Below are positions 24,800 through 36,784 of a stretch of 64,000 nt of DNA, one piece after another. The first letter of the stretch is position 1; each line of letters starts with the position of its first letter. Under the pieces are notes generated by a model that saw only the letters and a program-made list of their open reading frames with translations, was not told where the DNA came from and did not search any database. The translations under genes were made by a program, and so were the position numbers. The stretch is taken from the NCBI GenBank assembly GCA_028023455.1, contig JAQFVV010000281.1, positions 310,001 to 374,000 of the forward strand, given 5' to 3'. The stretch comes from Epiperipatus broadwayi (lineage: Eukaryota; Onychophora; Udeonychophora; Euonychophora; Peripatidae).

Positions 24800-27700
24800 A
24801 TATGACATGCGTGCCATCTTCAATAGAATTTTATTGTTAAAATTTAATTACAGATTAATGTTTAAATTATGAAATGTTAATTGTTAAACCCCATTGGCGA
24901 ATTTTTCATTATTTTATCTGTTTACATTTTTAAATTACTTAATCAACAAATCATATGACATATTTATAAAATATTACTCTTTTTTTTATCACAAATTATT
25001 CTCCCGTGTATATAAAATAAAATCATTACGAAAAAATTTTCCTTATTAAACAACATCGTAAACAGACTTGTTTCTTTTTCATTATCAATAGAATCACATA
25101 GATTTTTTATATAATTTTATTTTTGTGTTTCTTTTCTAATATGCATTTTAGATTCCCCATTGCAAAATCTTCTACATCAATACATTATTTTATGTATATT
25201 ACATTTATTGATATTATGAGTAGTATTTTGTTTTGTTAGCAACTAATCTAGCAGTTCTTAGATACTTAAATTGCTATGTTAAAATGTGAAAAAGATAATG
25301 GTGCGTTAAGTAACGTTTCCTTGTTGTTTCTTTATATGTTAATGAAGCATTTAATTTACACAAACACCTGGTATATTCATTATTAATGTAGAATATTTGG
25401 TTGAGAATTCAATAACTATTATACAAAATATCGTTTGTGCCTATTGAAAATCTTATGTGGAGGAATACAAACAGGCAATAAATGAGAAATTTCATGAACT
25501 TAAAATATTGTATTACGATTGATTCTGTTGAAGTCAGGGAAGAAACCGAATTTGCTTATGCAAAGAACACTTTTATATAGAAGTAAAGGTTTTGTTTTAT
25601 AATATTTTTATTTTAAGCATGAATTTAAAAAAAACCCCAAGAAAACATATCTTATTAATATATCAAATAATTTGAAAGAGTAAATAGTTTAATTATGTAA
25701 ATATAAATAAATTAAAAAATGTTAGTCCATTAAATTTAGCAAATACATTTTGGAAATGTAGGTACATATGTTAATTTATATTCAAACTTTAAATATACTT
25801 CTATTTCATCACAAAAATATTTAAATTGATGAATAAAGATATCATAAAAAAAGAAATGATCTTTGACATCACCAAGCTTCAGTTGGCCCTGATCACAGTC
25901 TCTTATACATATCTGTATCATTTATTCAATATTTATCATTTGATCCACATATAACAAACTTCCTGTTTTCACATCTTTGACACCACTTTTGGTAAATAAA
26001 TATCATTATTATTAATCATTTATTAGCATGTAAATTATTTTGTCATTCCTAATCCCGATGTAAACTTTAAACCCAATTAAAAATTAATATATCTTTAAAT
26101 TAAAAATAAACTCATACTATCATTAATCCAATTTTACCCCTCTTTTCACATATTATTAACTTTTCCAGATATTTTTAAAACTTCCATTTTACCAGACCTG
26201 ATTGAAACATATGAGTTAATTTAATGCTGAATCACCAGTATAGCCATCAATATATTTGTCTAATGTGAATAATGGCAACGATCTGAGTGCTTGTTATTTG
26301 GAGATCAAATTGTAATAATTTTATTTAGATTTTAATTATAAAATATTACTTGAAGTAATAGATATGCTATAAACTAGCTATAACCACTATTTATATTTTA
26401 TAAGTCGCATTTTTAGTATATCAAATTTTAATTATTAATTTCAGTTTATTTGGTTCTTATATATACATATTTATTTTGTAGCTTCCACAGCCACGATTGG
26501 TATGATTTTTTTAATTTTTTACATTTGATTTAGTTTCTTTTATACAATTATTTATATTTAAGTATCTTATACAAATTCAAACTTTTAGCTCAGGCAAAAA
26601 GGCTTGAATTATTTATCCATAACAATGTTGTTAGATTTTCAAATTTCAGTGTTACTTTTAAACATCTATCAATATTTAATTATATATGGGATAAGTTAAA
26701 TTGGAAGTTGTTCATAAAGAAGAAAAAATAATTGTTTAATAAAGCAATTAGAATTCCACAATCAGCTTAAAATGACAATCTATTTTGGCTTAAAAACTAA
26801 GGACTTTAAAAAGATTCTCATTAGTCTTATTTTTTTCTGATTTTTTGCAACATTTTCTGGTGATGCTGTCGTCACCTTCTGATTGCCCTAACTCTATTAT
26901 GACTTAGTAGTATTCATTTGCTAGTTTGTGCTCATTTAATGGCAGAAACAGAAATTTAAATATATATTAATTTGAAAACGTAAAGATGTTAGGATCATAC
27001 AAAGAACCCAATACAGATTCGCCAATAAGGCTTGGTTGGTAGATTTTTTCTCCTCGGACCTGAAATTGCTTGTTAGAATTCTTTGGAAAAGGTCTTTCAT
27101 TTATACATGTTGTGTATTTATATATATATATATATATTGTACCTAACTGAAGTTTCATTTAGTTCCAAAAGGAGCCAAAGGTTATCTTAGCTTAACCTTT
27201 TGGTTTGAAATTGTCTGATTTAAAAAAATAATAATGATAAAAATCAAAATTAAATTAATTAATGAATAAGTAGGATAATCTTGAATTGATTGTAATCATT
27301 ATTGTATTATGGAATTATGTCTAAGTATTTGAAAAAGATATATGAGTTAGGTTGGTAAGAAATGCTAAATAATAATTTGAATTCTAAAAAAAAAAAAAGA
27401 AAGATATCAGAAATAGTTGTCAGTTTGTAAGTAATATTAAATGTATTCTAAAATAACTATCATATAATATATTCTAATGTTTAAATAATAATAATAAGAT
27501 ATTATAAATAAGCTGGAATAATTAAGTAATAAATTTTAAAAATGATATGTAAGTTTTATTTAAAAAAAAAAAAGAATATTTATTATTAATTTTGTAGTTT
27601 AAAATACCAGTTATAAAAGTTATTTAGATTAGATAGTCATCAACATTTTATTGTTGTAATTCTAAAAAATAATTTTAAACAATGAATGTAACGCTAGACG

Positions 27701-30700
27701 TGTGTGAGAAAATGTGCATGTAAAGACATGGAAACATAAAATAATAATTTAATTCTAATATTATTTAAAATAAATAAATAAAACAAATGTGTGGATAAAA
27801 GCATTTCAATGAAATATTAGGGGTTTAATAAAGAGTATAATTTTAAATTTTATATTTATTACTATGGGTTAGATAAAATATCATTTAAAAAAATTATTGT
27901 ATAATATTTGTAATAATAAAATTTTGATTTTCCAGCTGCAGGTCATGTGGTATAAAAAGATTATATTGATTACGTCATTAGATAGATTTCACAGCTGGTT
28001 TGTTAAAATATTAAAATTTAATGAAAAAAAATAGTTTTTATTGGTTTTCAAATAAACTATAGGGGGGTGAAAAATTGTGAGATAAACGGAAGATCTAAAG
28101 GGTTATTCAGTTGCTAATCTGTTTTAAATATATGTGTAGCTGAATCTTAAAAGTTCTTAATAAAAAGTAATTTTTAAAACTTTATATTTTCTAAAAAAAA
28201 TAAAAGTATGTATTTAAAACCATTATTTTAAATCGTCCAGTAATGACAGTGGGCTGAGAAGAAAAGGTACCGTTTTTCTGACAGTTTTTCATTATAATTG
28301 AGATATTAAAATTTACAGTAAAATGTTGGAAGAAAATACAGCGTCTCATATTTTATTTATTGTTGATATATTTATTTTTCTTTATTTAGAAGTAAAACTT
28401 AAATTATTAAATATTGTTATGGCTAAAGACTTTATTGCATTAAACTATAGTATACCTCCTATTAAATTAAAAATACACGTGAAGAAGAAATTAAAAATAA
28501 AAAAGGACATTCAAACATTTTATAATATTAAAATGGAAATGTATTAGCGTCTTTATAAATTAAAAGTGACATTAAATTTAATACTGTATTATTAATACCT
28601 GCTATATACGTGTAAATATGCTTTTAAAAGAATAATATTTAAGAAGAAAATATGTATTTTAAAATGCTAATTCTCGTTTATTCCAGTAATATGAAAAGAA
28701 TTTATTTGGAAGTAAAACTTTAAATGAATTTAAAAATATTATTAATGAACATACGTAATGTTTTGTTATAGTGGCCAATACTTATAAGTAACTTTATGAC
28801 CATTGATTTTAGTTCATAAAACAAGGAGCGTCCTTAATTATAAACAAAGTCTACTCTTATGTTTTAAAAAATAAATAAAAGGAAATTTGTTTAAAAAAAA
28901 AGAAAATACATTTTTAAATATTAAGAAACGTTTTTTTTTTTTAAAAAAGAGCTCTATTTTAAAAAAATGCATTTGTCTAAAGAAGAACAGTGAAAGTTAA
29001 CTAAATGGATATATTATAATTATTCCGCGTTTGAACCTAGGATTATAAATATAAAAAACATGTACTCAGCTGAAGAATTTATTTTTTCAATGCCGGCTTA
29101 TTTTACTTATACTTATGCTTATTATACTTATGCTACTCAGTTGAATAATTTCTTTTCCAGTGCCAACTTATGTTTATGCTTACGATGTTTTATTATTATA
29201 ATATTTAAAATTATCTTTAAAGATAAAAGAAAGTTAACGTGTTTATATAAAGAACTACTGAACATTTTCGTTTGGAAATGATTGCCATGTATATAAATGT
29301 ATTAGTGAAGCTTCGAATTTAAATAGATATCTAAACCTGGATAAATTGTCTAAACATTATGAAATGGAAAAATCATCTCGGAGCCGAAATATGAACTTAA
29401 GTTAATGTATTAATTTTTTTTTATTGTTTGTTTTATTGGTTAAAAAAAAATGAAACCATAAAAATATTTATGCTATTAAATCTTTATGTAACACTTTTTG
29501 CATAAATATACAGGTAAACTAGGGTTATAATTTTAAAATGAAATAGGTTTATCTGAATGAGCAAATGCTTCTTGCTATTCTTAAGTAGATTTAGTTTATT
29601 TATCAAGCATTACACTAGCTAGTTCTATTTAATAATTTTATCATAGAGATTTAAATATCACAGTCTTATTTTCATATAAATGGGATGTTTTACTCAATTT
29701 TATTTTAAATTTACTAGAGAAGTTTATCAGAGAATATCCATTCATTTGTTTTATGAATGTTATATTAAGAATAATTACAAATATTTTATATTCATCTAGA
29801 AGTAAATATTCTTGCATTTAATTTACCATTTCAAAAGTCCACTAGTTACTATATTTTTAGCATTTAATATTTTGTTGTGTGTGCATTGTGCCTTGCCTAG
29901 AATTTTATATGCATTTAAGTTTAAAGTATTTTCTACAGTAGTCAGTTGACACAGTTTGTTTTGTTGGTTCGAATATTGGATATACGTTTTGTATTTTATA
30001 AATTTCTTGGAAATAACTTAGTCAGTTTAAGTGAAGTATATATATTGCTATTAGTTAGTATTTGGTAGCCTCAAGAATTAGGCTTAGTTCATAATTTTTG
30101 AATATGTTTATGGAGTCGAGAGTATCCTCCATCCTTATTGTAATGTAATTCCATGATTTGATAGTGCTTGTCCCCAAAAGAGGGTTATTATATTGTATTT
30201 TTCAGTGATGATAATCACATTTATAAGCATTGAAAATCCCATGAAAGAGGATTAATGCTTTTCTGGTGAGTGTTCCTTTCCCAGATGTACTGAAGATAAA
30301 TATCAGACATCTTTGTTTTGCCTTGAAGTTAGGTATATTGGAAGCCACCATATTCTTTTCCAGCTCTGAGGAGCTTAGTATTTTTTATATTTTTTGCCTA
30401 TCATTCATGACGACTTAATGTTAATTCCACCACAGTAGGTGATGTTGCATTTGTTTTAGATTTGTGATGACAAGATATGCTTGTTTGAGGAAATGTATTT
30501 CTTCAGGTAGTTGTAGCTAATTTATGGCTCATAGGTATATCAATGTTTGAATTGTGTTGCTATGATAGTTTTATCACATACAAGCTAACCAACAATAAGT
30601 TATATTTATTTTAAAGTATATTAAATATGCATATGGTATAAGTGGCAATTCACACATAATAATTTAATATTTTCATCCAGAATTTCGCCGCTGGATTTGT

Positions 30701-32115
30701 AAGTCTGTTACATCATTATCTTTAAAACATTGAGGGAATAATTTTATGTGGACTAAAGTTATTTTAAAAAACTATAACTGATCTCTGATGAATGATTGTA
30801 CCATACACTTAAGCTAGTTTAATTTTAGTATTAGCTTAATCTGATATAAAGATATATCTAGCTGTGATATTAGTTATATCCGTAAAACTAGTGATGATAT
30901 TTTTAAAAAGTATTGTTGAATATGCTTACTCCAACTTAGTATTTGTTAAGTTGAGGGGTATAAAATTAAGCTTAGTGTTTTCGATATAAACATAGTTCTG
31001 TGTGTGTTATTCTGATTAATAGATGACACAGTAATGTTATTAATTAGTCCAAATAATTATATAAAATCTTAGTGCAGTATTGGCACTGTTTGTATTCCAC
31101 TGTATTCATAAACATTTCTTCTCATTATTAATAAATCAAATTATTATTATTTCAAAAGTTTTGTTTGTTTGTTTTACTTTTATATGAAAATATATTATTG
31201 TCTTGGGTTCCAAGTTCACAAAGTCTTAAATTTTTAAATTTAATGAATCTTCAATTCAGAAATTTACAAGTAGATTCAAAGTTAATTAAATACAATTGAT
31301 ACTGTCTTGAAAATAAAAAAAAACTATATTAAAGTAAATGATTCTTATATTGAATCACAAATACAGATAATTGCATTATAGCAGATATATAATTAAATAC
31401 TTAGTTAAAAGTTTATTTTTTTTTTAATTATCGGTATATCTTTCAGATTAAAGATTATGCAATATCAGATTAATAATATTAGTACTTCAGAAGAATATTT
31501 TAATTAATATTATTTAGGAGCTGCATCTTATCTTATTTTTACTGCATATCATCTATCATCATCTTAAATCTAATATATTTAAAGAATTCTAATTCATTTG
31601 CATTTGAGGTCTTTAGTGGTTCTCTGTGAGTATGGAAAGGCATTAAAAGTACCCTTGCTCTTTCTCTGTTCAAGTAATATCTTAGATAATAGGCCATTAT
31701 TAGTTAAATTTAAATTGATTCATTAAATTTTGTGAATTAATGTTTGTTTTGTTTATTATTTTAAGATTGAACATATTATAATTATTTTATGGTCAGCTAA
31801 GATTTCACTTGTTTATTTATTAATCACAATAATTCTTTATTAGGCAACTTAACTTAAACTTTAATTTTATACAAGAGTTTTAGTTTAGAAATCCCTGAGG
31901 TTATTTACTCTTGTTGTTTTATAATATTTTAAAGCAAAGCATCATATGTCTTATTCAGAGAGTATATGATTGATTGGTAGGAGTAATATGGTAAACATTG
32001 AGTAATGATTTTAGATAATCATTTTGTATGGTTTAGTAGTAGATTATAAATATGCTGTGGTTGTTATAGTTCATCAGTATTGGATTTGACCTTTATTTGA
32101 TTATACATCTCTGGA
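24800..32115. other. Long AT-rich stretch, no gene recognised
   Basis: More than 7 kb with only short motif-free open frames (for example 28323-28547 and 29060-29281 plus). A block around 29880-30560 is less AT-rich and has minus-strand text such as NFKAKQRCLIF and FHGIFNAYKCDYHH that looks like decayed coding or repeat sequence, but it was not recognised. Confidence 0.45.
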
Positions 32116-32600
32116 TCATCATCTCTTTTCTTTAAATGTATTGTAACCCCATTGAGCTGAGTCATTTAGAGTCTCTAATTTATAGTTCATTTTATATCAT
32201 TTCAATTCTATTCCATTTCTTTTCATGTCATTTCTTTCTATCATCTTATTCCATTTCTCTTTCTCCTTTATTATATCTTCTTATATCTCTCTTTCATATC
32301 TTTCTCTTTCTTTTCTCACACTCTCTTATTTCTTTATTAGCATTATCTCCTTTTCTCTCTTTCTCTTTCTCACACCCCCTCTTATTCAAGTAGGTTATAT
32401 TTTACTTCCATTTTATAATTTTCTCCCTTTATTCTCTTCCTCTTTTATTTTTTTTCTCTTCTCTCTTTCTCTATCTCTCATTCTATTAGGTTACAATTGG
32501 CCACTCTCATTTCATTTTCATCATTTATCTTTATCATTATCTCTTCTTTATTCTATTTTTTCTTATCTTTCTTATCTTACCCTATCTCTTCAATTTCAAA
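32116..32600. repeat. Polypyrimidine (C/T-rich) tract
   Basis: Roughly 480 bp in which the plus strand is dominated by TTTCTC, TCTCTT and similar words, with few purines. The two overlapping plus-strand open frames (Ser/Leu/Phe-rich) are products of this composition. It ends at the (TA)n run that borders the PLE at 32.68 kb. Confidence 0.85.
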
Positions 32601-32605
32601 AGGTT

Positions 32606-32607
<2 letters not shown>

Positions 32608-32650
<43 letters not shown>

Positions 32651-32680
32651 CAAACAAATATATTTAATATATATATATAT
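32608..32680. repeat. (TA)n runs at the PLE 3' border with a duplicated terminal 20-mer
   Basis: A (TA)n tract (about 32608-32647) is followed by AATTCAAACAAATATATTTA, another (TA)n tract, and then the same words again at the start of the pseudo-LTR. The element end was thus duplicated together with target (TA) repeats. Confidence 0.8.
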
Positions 32681-33345
32681 AATAATTCAAACAAATATAT
32701 TTAACACAGTATTCAAAATTAAATAATATATTCTTTACCAGAAGTACTTTCAATTGTTTCACTGACAATCTTTATCAACTGTTAATACAAACGTACAAAA
32801 AATAAAAACTTGCATTACCCATCATTCAATCTATTCAAATTTCCCACAATTCTGTTGTCTTTATATTAGCTGATTGTTTATTCATTAAACCACCTCTATT
32901 CCTAGATATCATCATTGCCTCTTTAATTTTACGTTTTTCACTACACCTTTCAATTTGAATAATTTTTATATCTCTATTATTAAATTTAAAACCATAATTA
33001 CATGTTTTATTATGATCAAATATAATTGATGGAGTATTCATATTTACTGAAGATATATTTTCTTTCTGTACACGTTTATATAATGTCTTATGATCATTAT
33101 ATCGTTTTTGTAATGTACATTTGGATTCCCTTATATATTTTATTCCACAACCACATTCCAACATATATATAACAGAACTTAATTCAAACTTAGAAATCTT
33201 GGCTTTGGAGTTATTTATCATATCATTTATATTATTTGAAGAGAAAAAAGAAATTCTACACAAACCACTAAAATGTTTATTAATTAACTTAGCTTGTTGA
33301 TTAGATATAAAAGGAATAGAAATCCATTTATCACTTTTTAATTTA
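32681..33345 (-). repeat. Element N 3' pseudo-LTR
   Basis: This 665-bp repeat covers the C-terminal GIY-YIG region (to the stop at 32835) and the 3' untranslated end. It matches 35254-35918 position for position without indels, with about 98-99% identity by eye. Confidence 0.9.
32731..32790 (-). ncRNA. Hammerhead-like motif in the element N 3' pseudo-LTR
   Basis: On the minus strand: GTATTAACAG, TTGATAA, A, helix II GATTGT/ACAATT with loop CAGTGAA, GAAA, GTACTT, CTGGTAAAG. CAG/CTG, plus AAT/TAA beyond one mismatch, can form helix I. The layout equals a type I hammerhead with a tiny helix III, but the core is UUGAUAA rather than CUGANGA. Activity is uncertain. Confidence 0.45.
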
Positions 33346-34280
33346 CTTAATATTTTCTTATTATTATTCTTATTTTGATTATATTTTGTAATTGTATTAT
33401 AAATAATATTACTTCTATAACCAACATTCAACATATCAGTAATATATACATTAATATTTTCAATTTTATCACTAACAAATTTGCACAAATAATCATTTCT
33501 AATTAAAAATGACTTCAAACCAGATAATTTATGACTCATATGAACTTTAGAATTATATGGATTATAACCCCTAATTTCCACAGGCTTTAAAATCATATTA
33601 TAATCAAACACATTATTATTTCTTTTAATAAATATATCTAAAAACTTTATAGAATCTTCCTTCTCTTCATTTAACATCCATTTTACATTATTAATCATAT
33701 TTAACTCATTAAACAAATTAACTATTATTTCATTATGTGCACATATAAATACATCATCAACATATCTACAATATACTTTAATTCCTTTATATTTTATCTG
33801 AGACAATATTTTAACCTCATAATTAGAAATAAAAAAATTACAAAGCTGTGATACCACCGGAAGACCCATTGGCCAACCAAAATTCATTTTATAAAAGCAA
33901 TCATTAAACCTAACATATATATTATCATTCACAAATCTTAATATTTTAACAATAAAATTCCTAATATTATTATCTATAGATTTTAAAAACAAAGCTCTTT
34001 CAATAATCTTTATTGATTCCATACGATTAATTGAACCATACATTTCAGATATGTCAAGTGTACACATAATATCATTATTATCAATTTTTATATTTTTAAT
34101 CCTATTAATAAAATCAAATGATGATGAAATCGTATAATCTCCAAATCCAAGCACATCTTGCATTATTTTTTCAATATATCTACAAGCATTATAATAAAAA
34201 ACACCACCAAAATCAACAATTACTCTTAATGGATAACAATTTTTATGCAATTTTATATTTGCAAAGATTCTTGGAAACAC
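32835..34280 (-). CDS. Element N reverse transcriptase palm/thumb and GIY-YIG endonuclease
   Basis: The 481-codon frame is open and contains FPRIFANIKLHKNCYPLRVI (PLE 'P-x-x-x-x-x-K-x-H-K' motif); MCTLDISEMYGSINR (motif A, catalytic Asp); FGWPMGLPVVSQLCNFF (motif B); KVYCRYVDDVFICAHNE (motif C, YVDD); and DSIKFLDIFIKRNNN (start of the thumb). The C-terminal nuclease reads SSVIYMLECGCGIKYIRES, then LQKRYNDHKTL, then DHNKTCNYGFKF, and ends ANIKTTELWEI. The YIG glycine is Arg here (AGG) and Glu in the upstream pseudo-LTR (GAG), so the ancestral codon was probably GGG (Gly). RT catalytic residues are intact, but frameshifts separate this frame from its start. Confidence 0.85.
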   Translation of the reverse strand: MFPRIFANIKLHKNCYPLRVIVDFGGVFYYNACRYIEKIMQDVLGFGDYTISSSFDFINRIKNIKIDNNDIMCTLDISEMYGSINRMESIKIIERALFLKSIDNNIRNFIVKILRFVNDNIYVRFNDCFYKMNFGWPMGLPVVSQLCNFFISNYEVKILSQIKYKGIKVYCRYVDDVFICAHNEIIVNLFNELNMINNVKWMLNEEKEDSIKFLDIFIKRNNNVFDYNMILKPVEIRGYNPYNSKVHMSHKLSGLKSFLIRNDYLCKFVSDKIENINVYITDMLNVGYRSNIIYNTITKYNQNKNNNKKILSKLKSDKWISIPFISNQQAKLINKHFSGLCRISFFSSNNINDMINNSKAKISKFELSSVIYMLECGCGIKYIRESKCTLQKRYNDHKTLYKRVQKENISSVNMNTPSIIFDHNKTCNYGFKFNNRDIKIIQIERCSEKRKIKEAMMISRNRGGLMNKQSANIKTTELWEI

Positions 34281-34548
34281 TGCAGACGAGATGGATATAA
34301 ACTGTAATATGTCTTTGCATCAATAACTTTTTTCTTTTTAGCAGTCATTAAAATGTCATTAATAAATTTCATTCTATATGTATCAATATTATTTAATTCA
34401 CTTTTTTCAAAACAAAGCTTCTTCATTTGATCCATAATTTTCATATTATATTCATCCTGTTTCATTAGGCACATCCGTAACCCCTTGTCCTCCTTCAAAC
34501 AAATTAATTTATTATTTTTTAAAATTTTTTTAAATTCATAAATTTGTT
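34253..34548 (-). pseudogene. Element N RT fingers, N-terminal part
   Basis: The frame 34498-34253 reads LKEDKGLRMCLMKQDEYN, matching the 'K-x-D-K-G ... D-x-x-Y' motif that opens PLE reverse transcriptases, followed by a Lys-rich helix and YYSLYPS. It then runs out of frame (CFQESLQI), while the neighbouring frame reads the homologous VFPRIFANIKLHK. A one-base frameshift near 34280 therefore separates it from the RT palm. Confidence 0.75.
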
Positions 34549-35199
34549 TTAACCAAACATTATCATTTTGCTTATCAAATGTTTTATTTTTATTTCATTA
34601 ATTATTTTATTCCTATCATTTAAATCACAATTTATAACACCAAACGAATATTCAATCGCCGCATTTAATTCAATACTAGAATCTCTCCAACCTCCACCGA
34701 CATATTTAGATCCAAAATTTAAAATATAACGCTGATTAAAATTCAAATCAACTCCAGAGATATTCACATAGTTTTGATCACTAAAATTTCTTGGAAACTT
34801 TTTATTATACAAATGTTCAATTTTCCTATTAAATTTATCCATCATTTTTGAATGCAAATTATTAAAATGTATTTGACAAATCTGTTTATATTCATATAAA
34901 TAATCAATATTATTAACGTAAATAAAATGATTTAATGTTCTTAAATACTTTCTATTATAAAACAGCAAATACTTACATTGGTCAATTATATTACGAAGTA
35001 TTATATTTTTTTGATCATCCATAGATCTCACACTCAATTTACATAACTTATTTATTTTAATACAACAACAGTTAGAAAACACTTTAAAAATCCGACAGGA
35101 ATACAAAAACTTTATTCTGCACTTTAACATAATAACTTTAACCTTTACTTTCCGCCATTCCTTTAAAAGCCAAATTCCATTTAATTGCTTTAAATCCAT
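34549..35199 (-). pseudogene. Element N PLE protein, N-terminal domain
   Basis: The ATG at 35199 opens MDLKQLNGIWLLKEWRKV. The 216-residue frame is basic and Tyr/Asn-rich, with FNQRYILNFGSKYVGGGW towards its end, the position where PLE proteins have a conserved segment before the RT fingers. The frame ends at 34549 through a shift in or near an A/T run (34498-34548), and the next domain continues in another frame. No nuclease or RT motif lies in this part. Its function is not known. Confidence 0.7.
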
Positions 35200-35303
35200 T
35201 TCATATATAAATAACTACAACCATGAAATGTCTGTATTTTTAAATTATATAATAATAATTCAAACAAATATATTTAACACAGTATTCAAAATTAAATAAT
35301 ATA

Positions 35304-35363
35304 TTCTTTACCAGAAGTACTTTCAATTGTTTCACTGACAATCTTTATCAACCGTTAATACAA
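35304..35363 (-). ncRNA. Hammerhead-like motif in the element N upstream pseudo-LTR
   Basis: Same sequence as 32731-32790 with one change in the helix I strand (AACGG instead of AACAG), which turns a U-A pair into a U-G wobble and keeps the helix. The core again reads UUGAUAA...GAAA. Confidence 0.45.
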
Positions 35364-35407
35364 ACGTACAAAAAATAAAAACTTGCATTACCCATCATTC
35401 AATCTAT

Positions 35408-35914
35408 TCAAATTTCCCACAATTCTGTTGTCTTTATATTAGCCGATTGTTTATTCATTAAACCACCTCTATTCCTAGATATCATCATTGCCTCTTTAAT
35501 TTTACGTTTTTCACTACACCTTTCAATTTGAATAATTTTTATATCTCTATTATTAAATTTAAAACCATAATTACATGTTTTATTATGATCAAATATAATT
35601 GATGGAGTATTCATATTTACTGAAGATATATTTTCTTTCTGTACATGTTTATATAATGTCTTATGATCATTATATCGTTTTTGTAATGTACATTTGGATT
35701 CCTCTATATATTTTATTCCACAACCACATTCCAACATATATATAACAGAACTTATTTCAAACTTAGAAATCTTGGCTTTGGAGTTATTTATCATATCATT
35801 TATATTATTTGAAGAGAAAAAAGAAATTCTACACAAACCACTAAAAAGTTTATTAATTAATTTAGCTTGTTGATTAGATATAAAAGAAATAGAAATCCAT
35901 TTATCACTTTTTAA

Positions 35915-35918
<4 letters not shown>
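35408..35918 (-). pseudogene. GIY-YIG fragment in the upstream pseudo-LTR of element N
   Basis: The open frame from 35918 to the stop at 35408 encodes KLKSDKWISISFISNQQAK and then the same nuclease C-terminus as 33345-32835, with GIKYIEESKCTLQKR in place of GIKYIRESKCTLQKR. It lacks a start and the RT, and is simply the coding part of the partial copy. It is not a separate gene. Confidence 0.85.
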
Positions 35919-35948
<30 letters not shown>

Positions 35949-35978
35949 TAAAAAGTGATAAATGGATTTCTATTTCTT
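35884..35978. repeat. Inverted repeat, 35-bp arms around (TA)n, at the element N 5' end
   Basis: Arms 35884-35918 and 35944-35978 are perfect reverse complements. The spacer is (AT)n. The left arm is the first 35 bases of the upstream pseudo-LTR, so the element carries a short inverted copy of its own 5' terminus, a feature described for Penelope insertions. (TA)n continues outside. Confidence 0.95.
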
Positions 35979-36130
35979 ATATATATATATATAACCCTCT
36001 GCTTTCTTCACTTATGTCACTTTATGTACAATTAAATGCCCAGGTGCCATTTCTATACAAGATAGAATAAATTTATAATTGAAATCATTTTTCTTTATAC
36101 TGATAAACTTTTATGTTGTTATTCCTCCAT

Positions 36131-36290
36131 GGCTTAGCTCAGTGGGAGGTTATAGGATATTGTGGTCATATTAAATGCTAATAAGGATGATATTGAAGCT
36201 GAAAATATAGTACTTATTTTTGCTTCACCTTGTGCCAGTGTCATCAGCACTAGTATGGGTTTGAACCCAGTCTTATATATTGACACCCAT
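36131..36290 (+). repeat. Possible tRNA-derived SINE
   Basis: TGGCTTAGCTCAGTGGGAGG resembles a tRNA head with an A box, and TATGGGTTTGAACCCAG, about 120 bp downstream, is a good B box. The distance is too long for a tRNA, so this would be a SINE with an insertion or a chance pair. No tail or target duplication was seen. Confidence 0.35.
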
Positions 36291-36740
36291 CTCATAATAA
36301 GTGGTAGATTTATAATCAATATTTATAATCAATATTATAATCTTTTATCATAATCAATTTGTAATTTATGATTAAAAATTAACCTTATATAGTAGTTTAT
36401 TTTATATTTGTAAAAATGTATATTGTGTTTATTTTATTAAATTAAATTGAATCCTGGATATCTATAAAATGTTACAAATATTTTAAATTCTTTTATTAAA
36501 GTCCTTTTTTCTTCAATTAATCAACTGGTAACATTTTATATTTATCTTTTGATAAATGTGCATTAAAGGATCAATTATGTAAACAGTGTAATAATTGTAA
36601 AATATATTTTGTAAATTTGTGTTTAAATTTTATATCAATTATAAGTTTGAAAGTCATTGTACCAAATTTCTAAAATTTTTGTGAATGAAATTTACATTTT
36701 TGCTAATCTAAATCTTAATTAAATAGGCTTTGTTAATACA
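36291..36740. other. AT-rich stretch, no gene seen
   Basis: No coding region was found. Ends in a pyrimidine tract shortly before the coding-like block at 36.79 kb. Confidence 0.5.
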
Positions 36741-36784
36741 ATGACTGATAAACTTAATATGCTTGTTGCTGTTTTCTTTTCATT

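Larger units (their letters stand above)
35254..35918 (-). repeat. Element N upstream pseudo-LTR
   Basis: This second copy of the 665-bp repeat lies upstream of the full unit in the same orientation. In known PLEs the upstream partial copy supplies the promoter and ribozyme. It ends at the exact base where the inverted hairpin loop of (TA)n begins. Confidence 0.9.
32681..35978 (-). mobile_element. Neptune-like Penelope element N, nearly complete, with two pseudo-LTRs
   Basis: On the minus strand the element consists of an inverted 35-bp arm and hairpin (35978-35884), an upstream pseudo-LTR (35918-35254), a leader of about 55 bases, the protein (35199-32835 in three frames), and the 3' pseudo-LTR (33345-32681). 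Both pseudo-LTRs are 665 bp and differ at roughly ten sites, so insertion is fairly recent. Both sides border (TA)n. The GIY-YIG lacks the Cys-rich linker of P1/P2, which points to the Neptune-type clade. The clade name is an inference from pattern. Confidence 0.85.

Noticed and set aside
24380-24823. 147-codon minus-strand frame
   Set aside because: Antisense of the P2 3' end, low-complexity Phe/Ile-rich with no motif.
28323-29281. Plus-strand frames of 73-74 codons in the 24.8-32.1 kb stretch
   Set aside because: AT-driven composition, no motif, no splice context, and similar chance frames occur throughout the window.
32136-32704. Ser/Leu/Phe-rich plus-strand frames of 85 and 159 codons
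   Set aside because: Composition artefact of the polypyrimidine tract and (TA)n.
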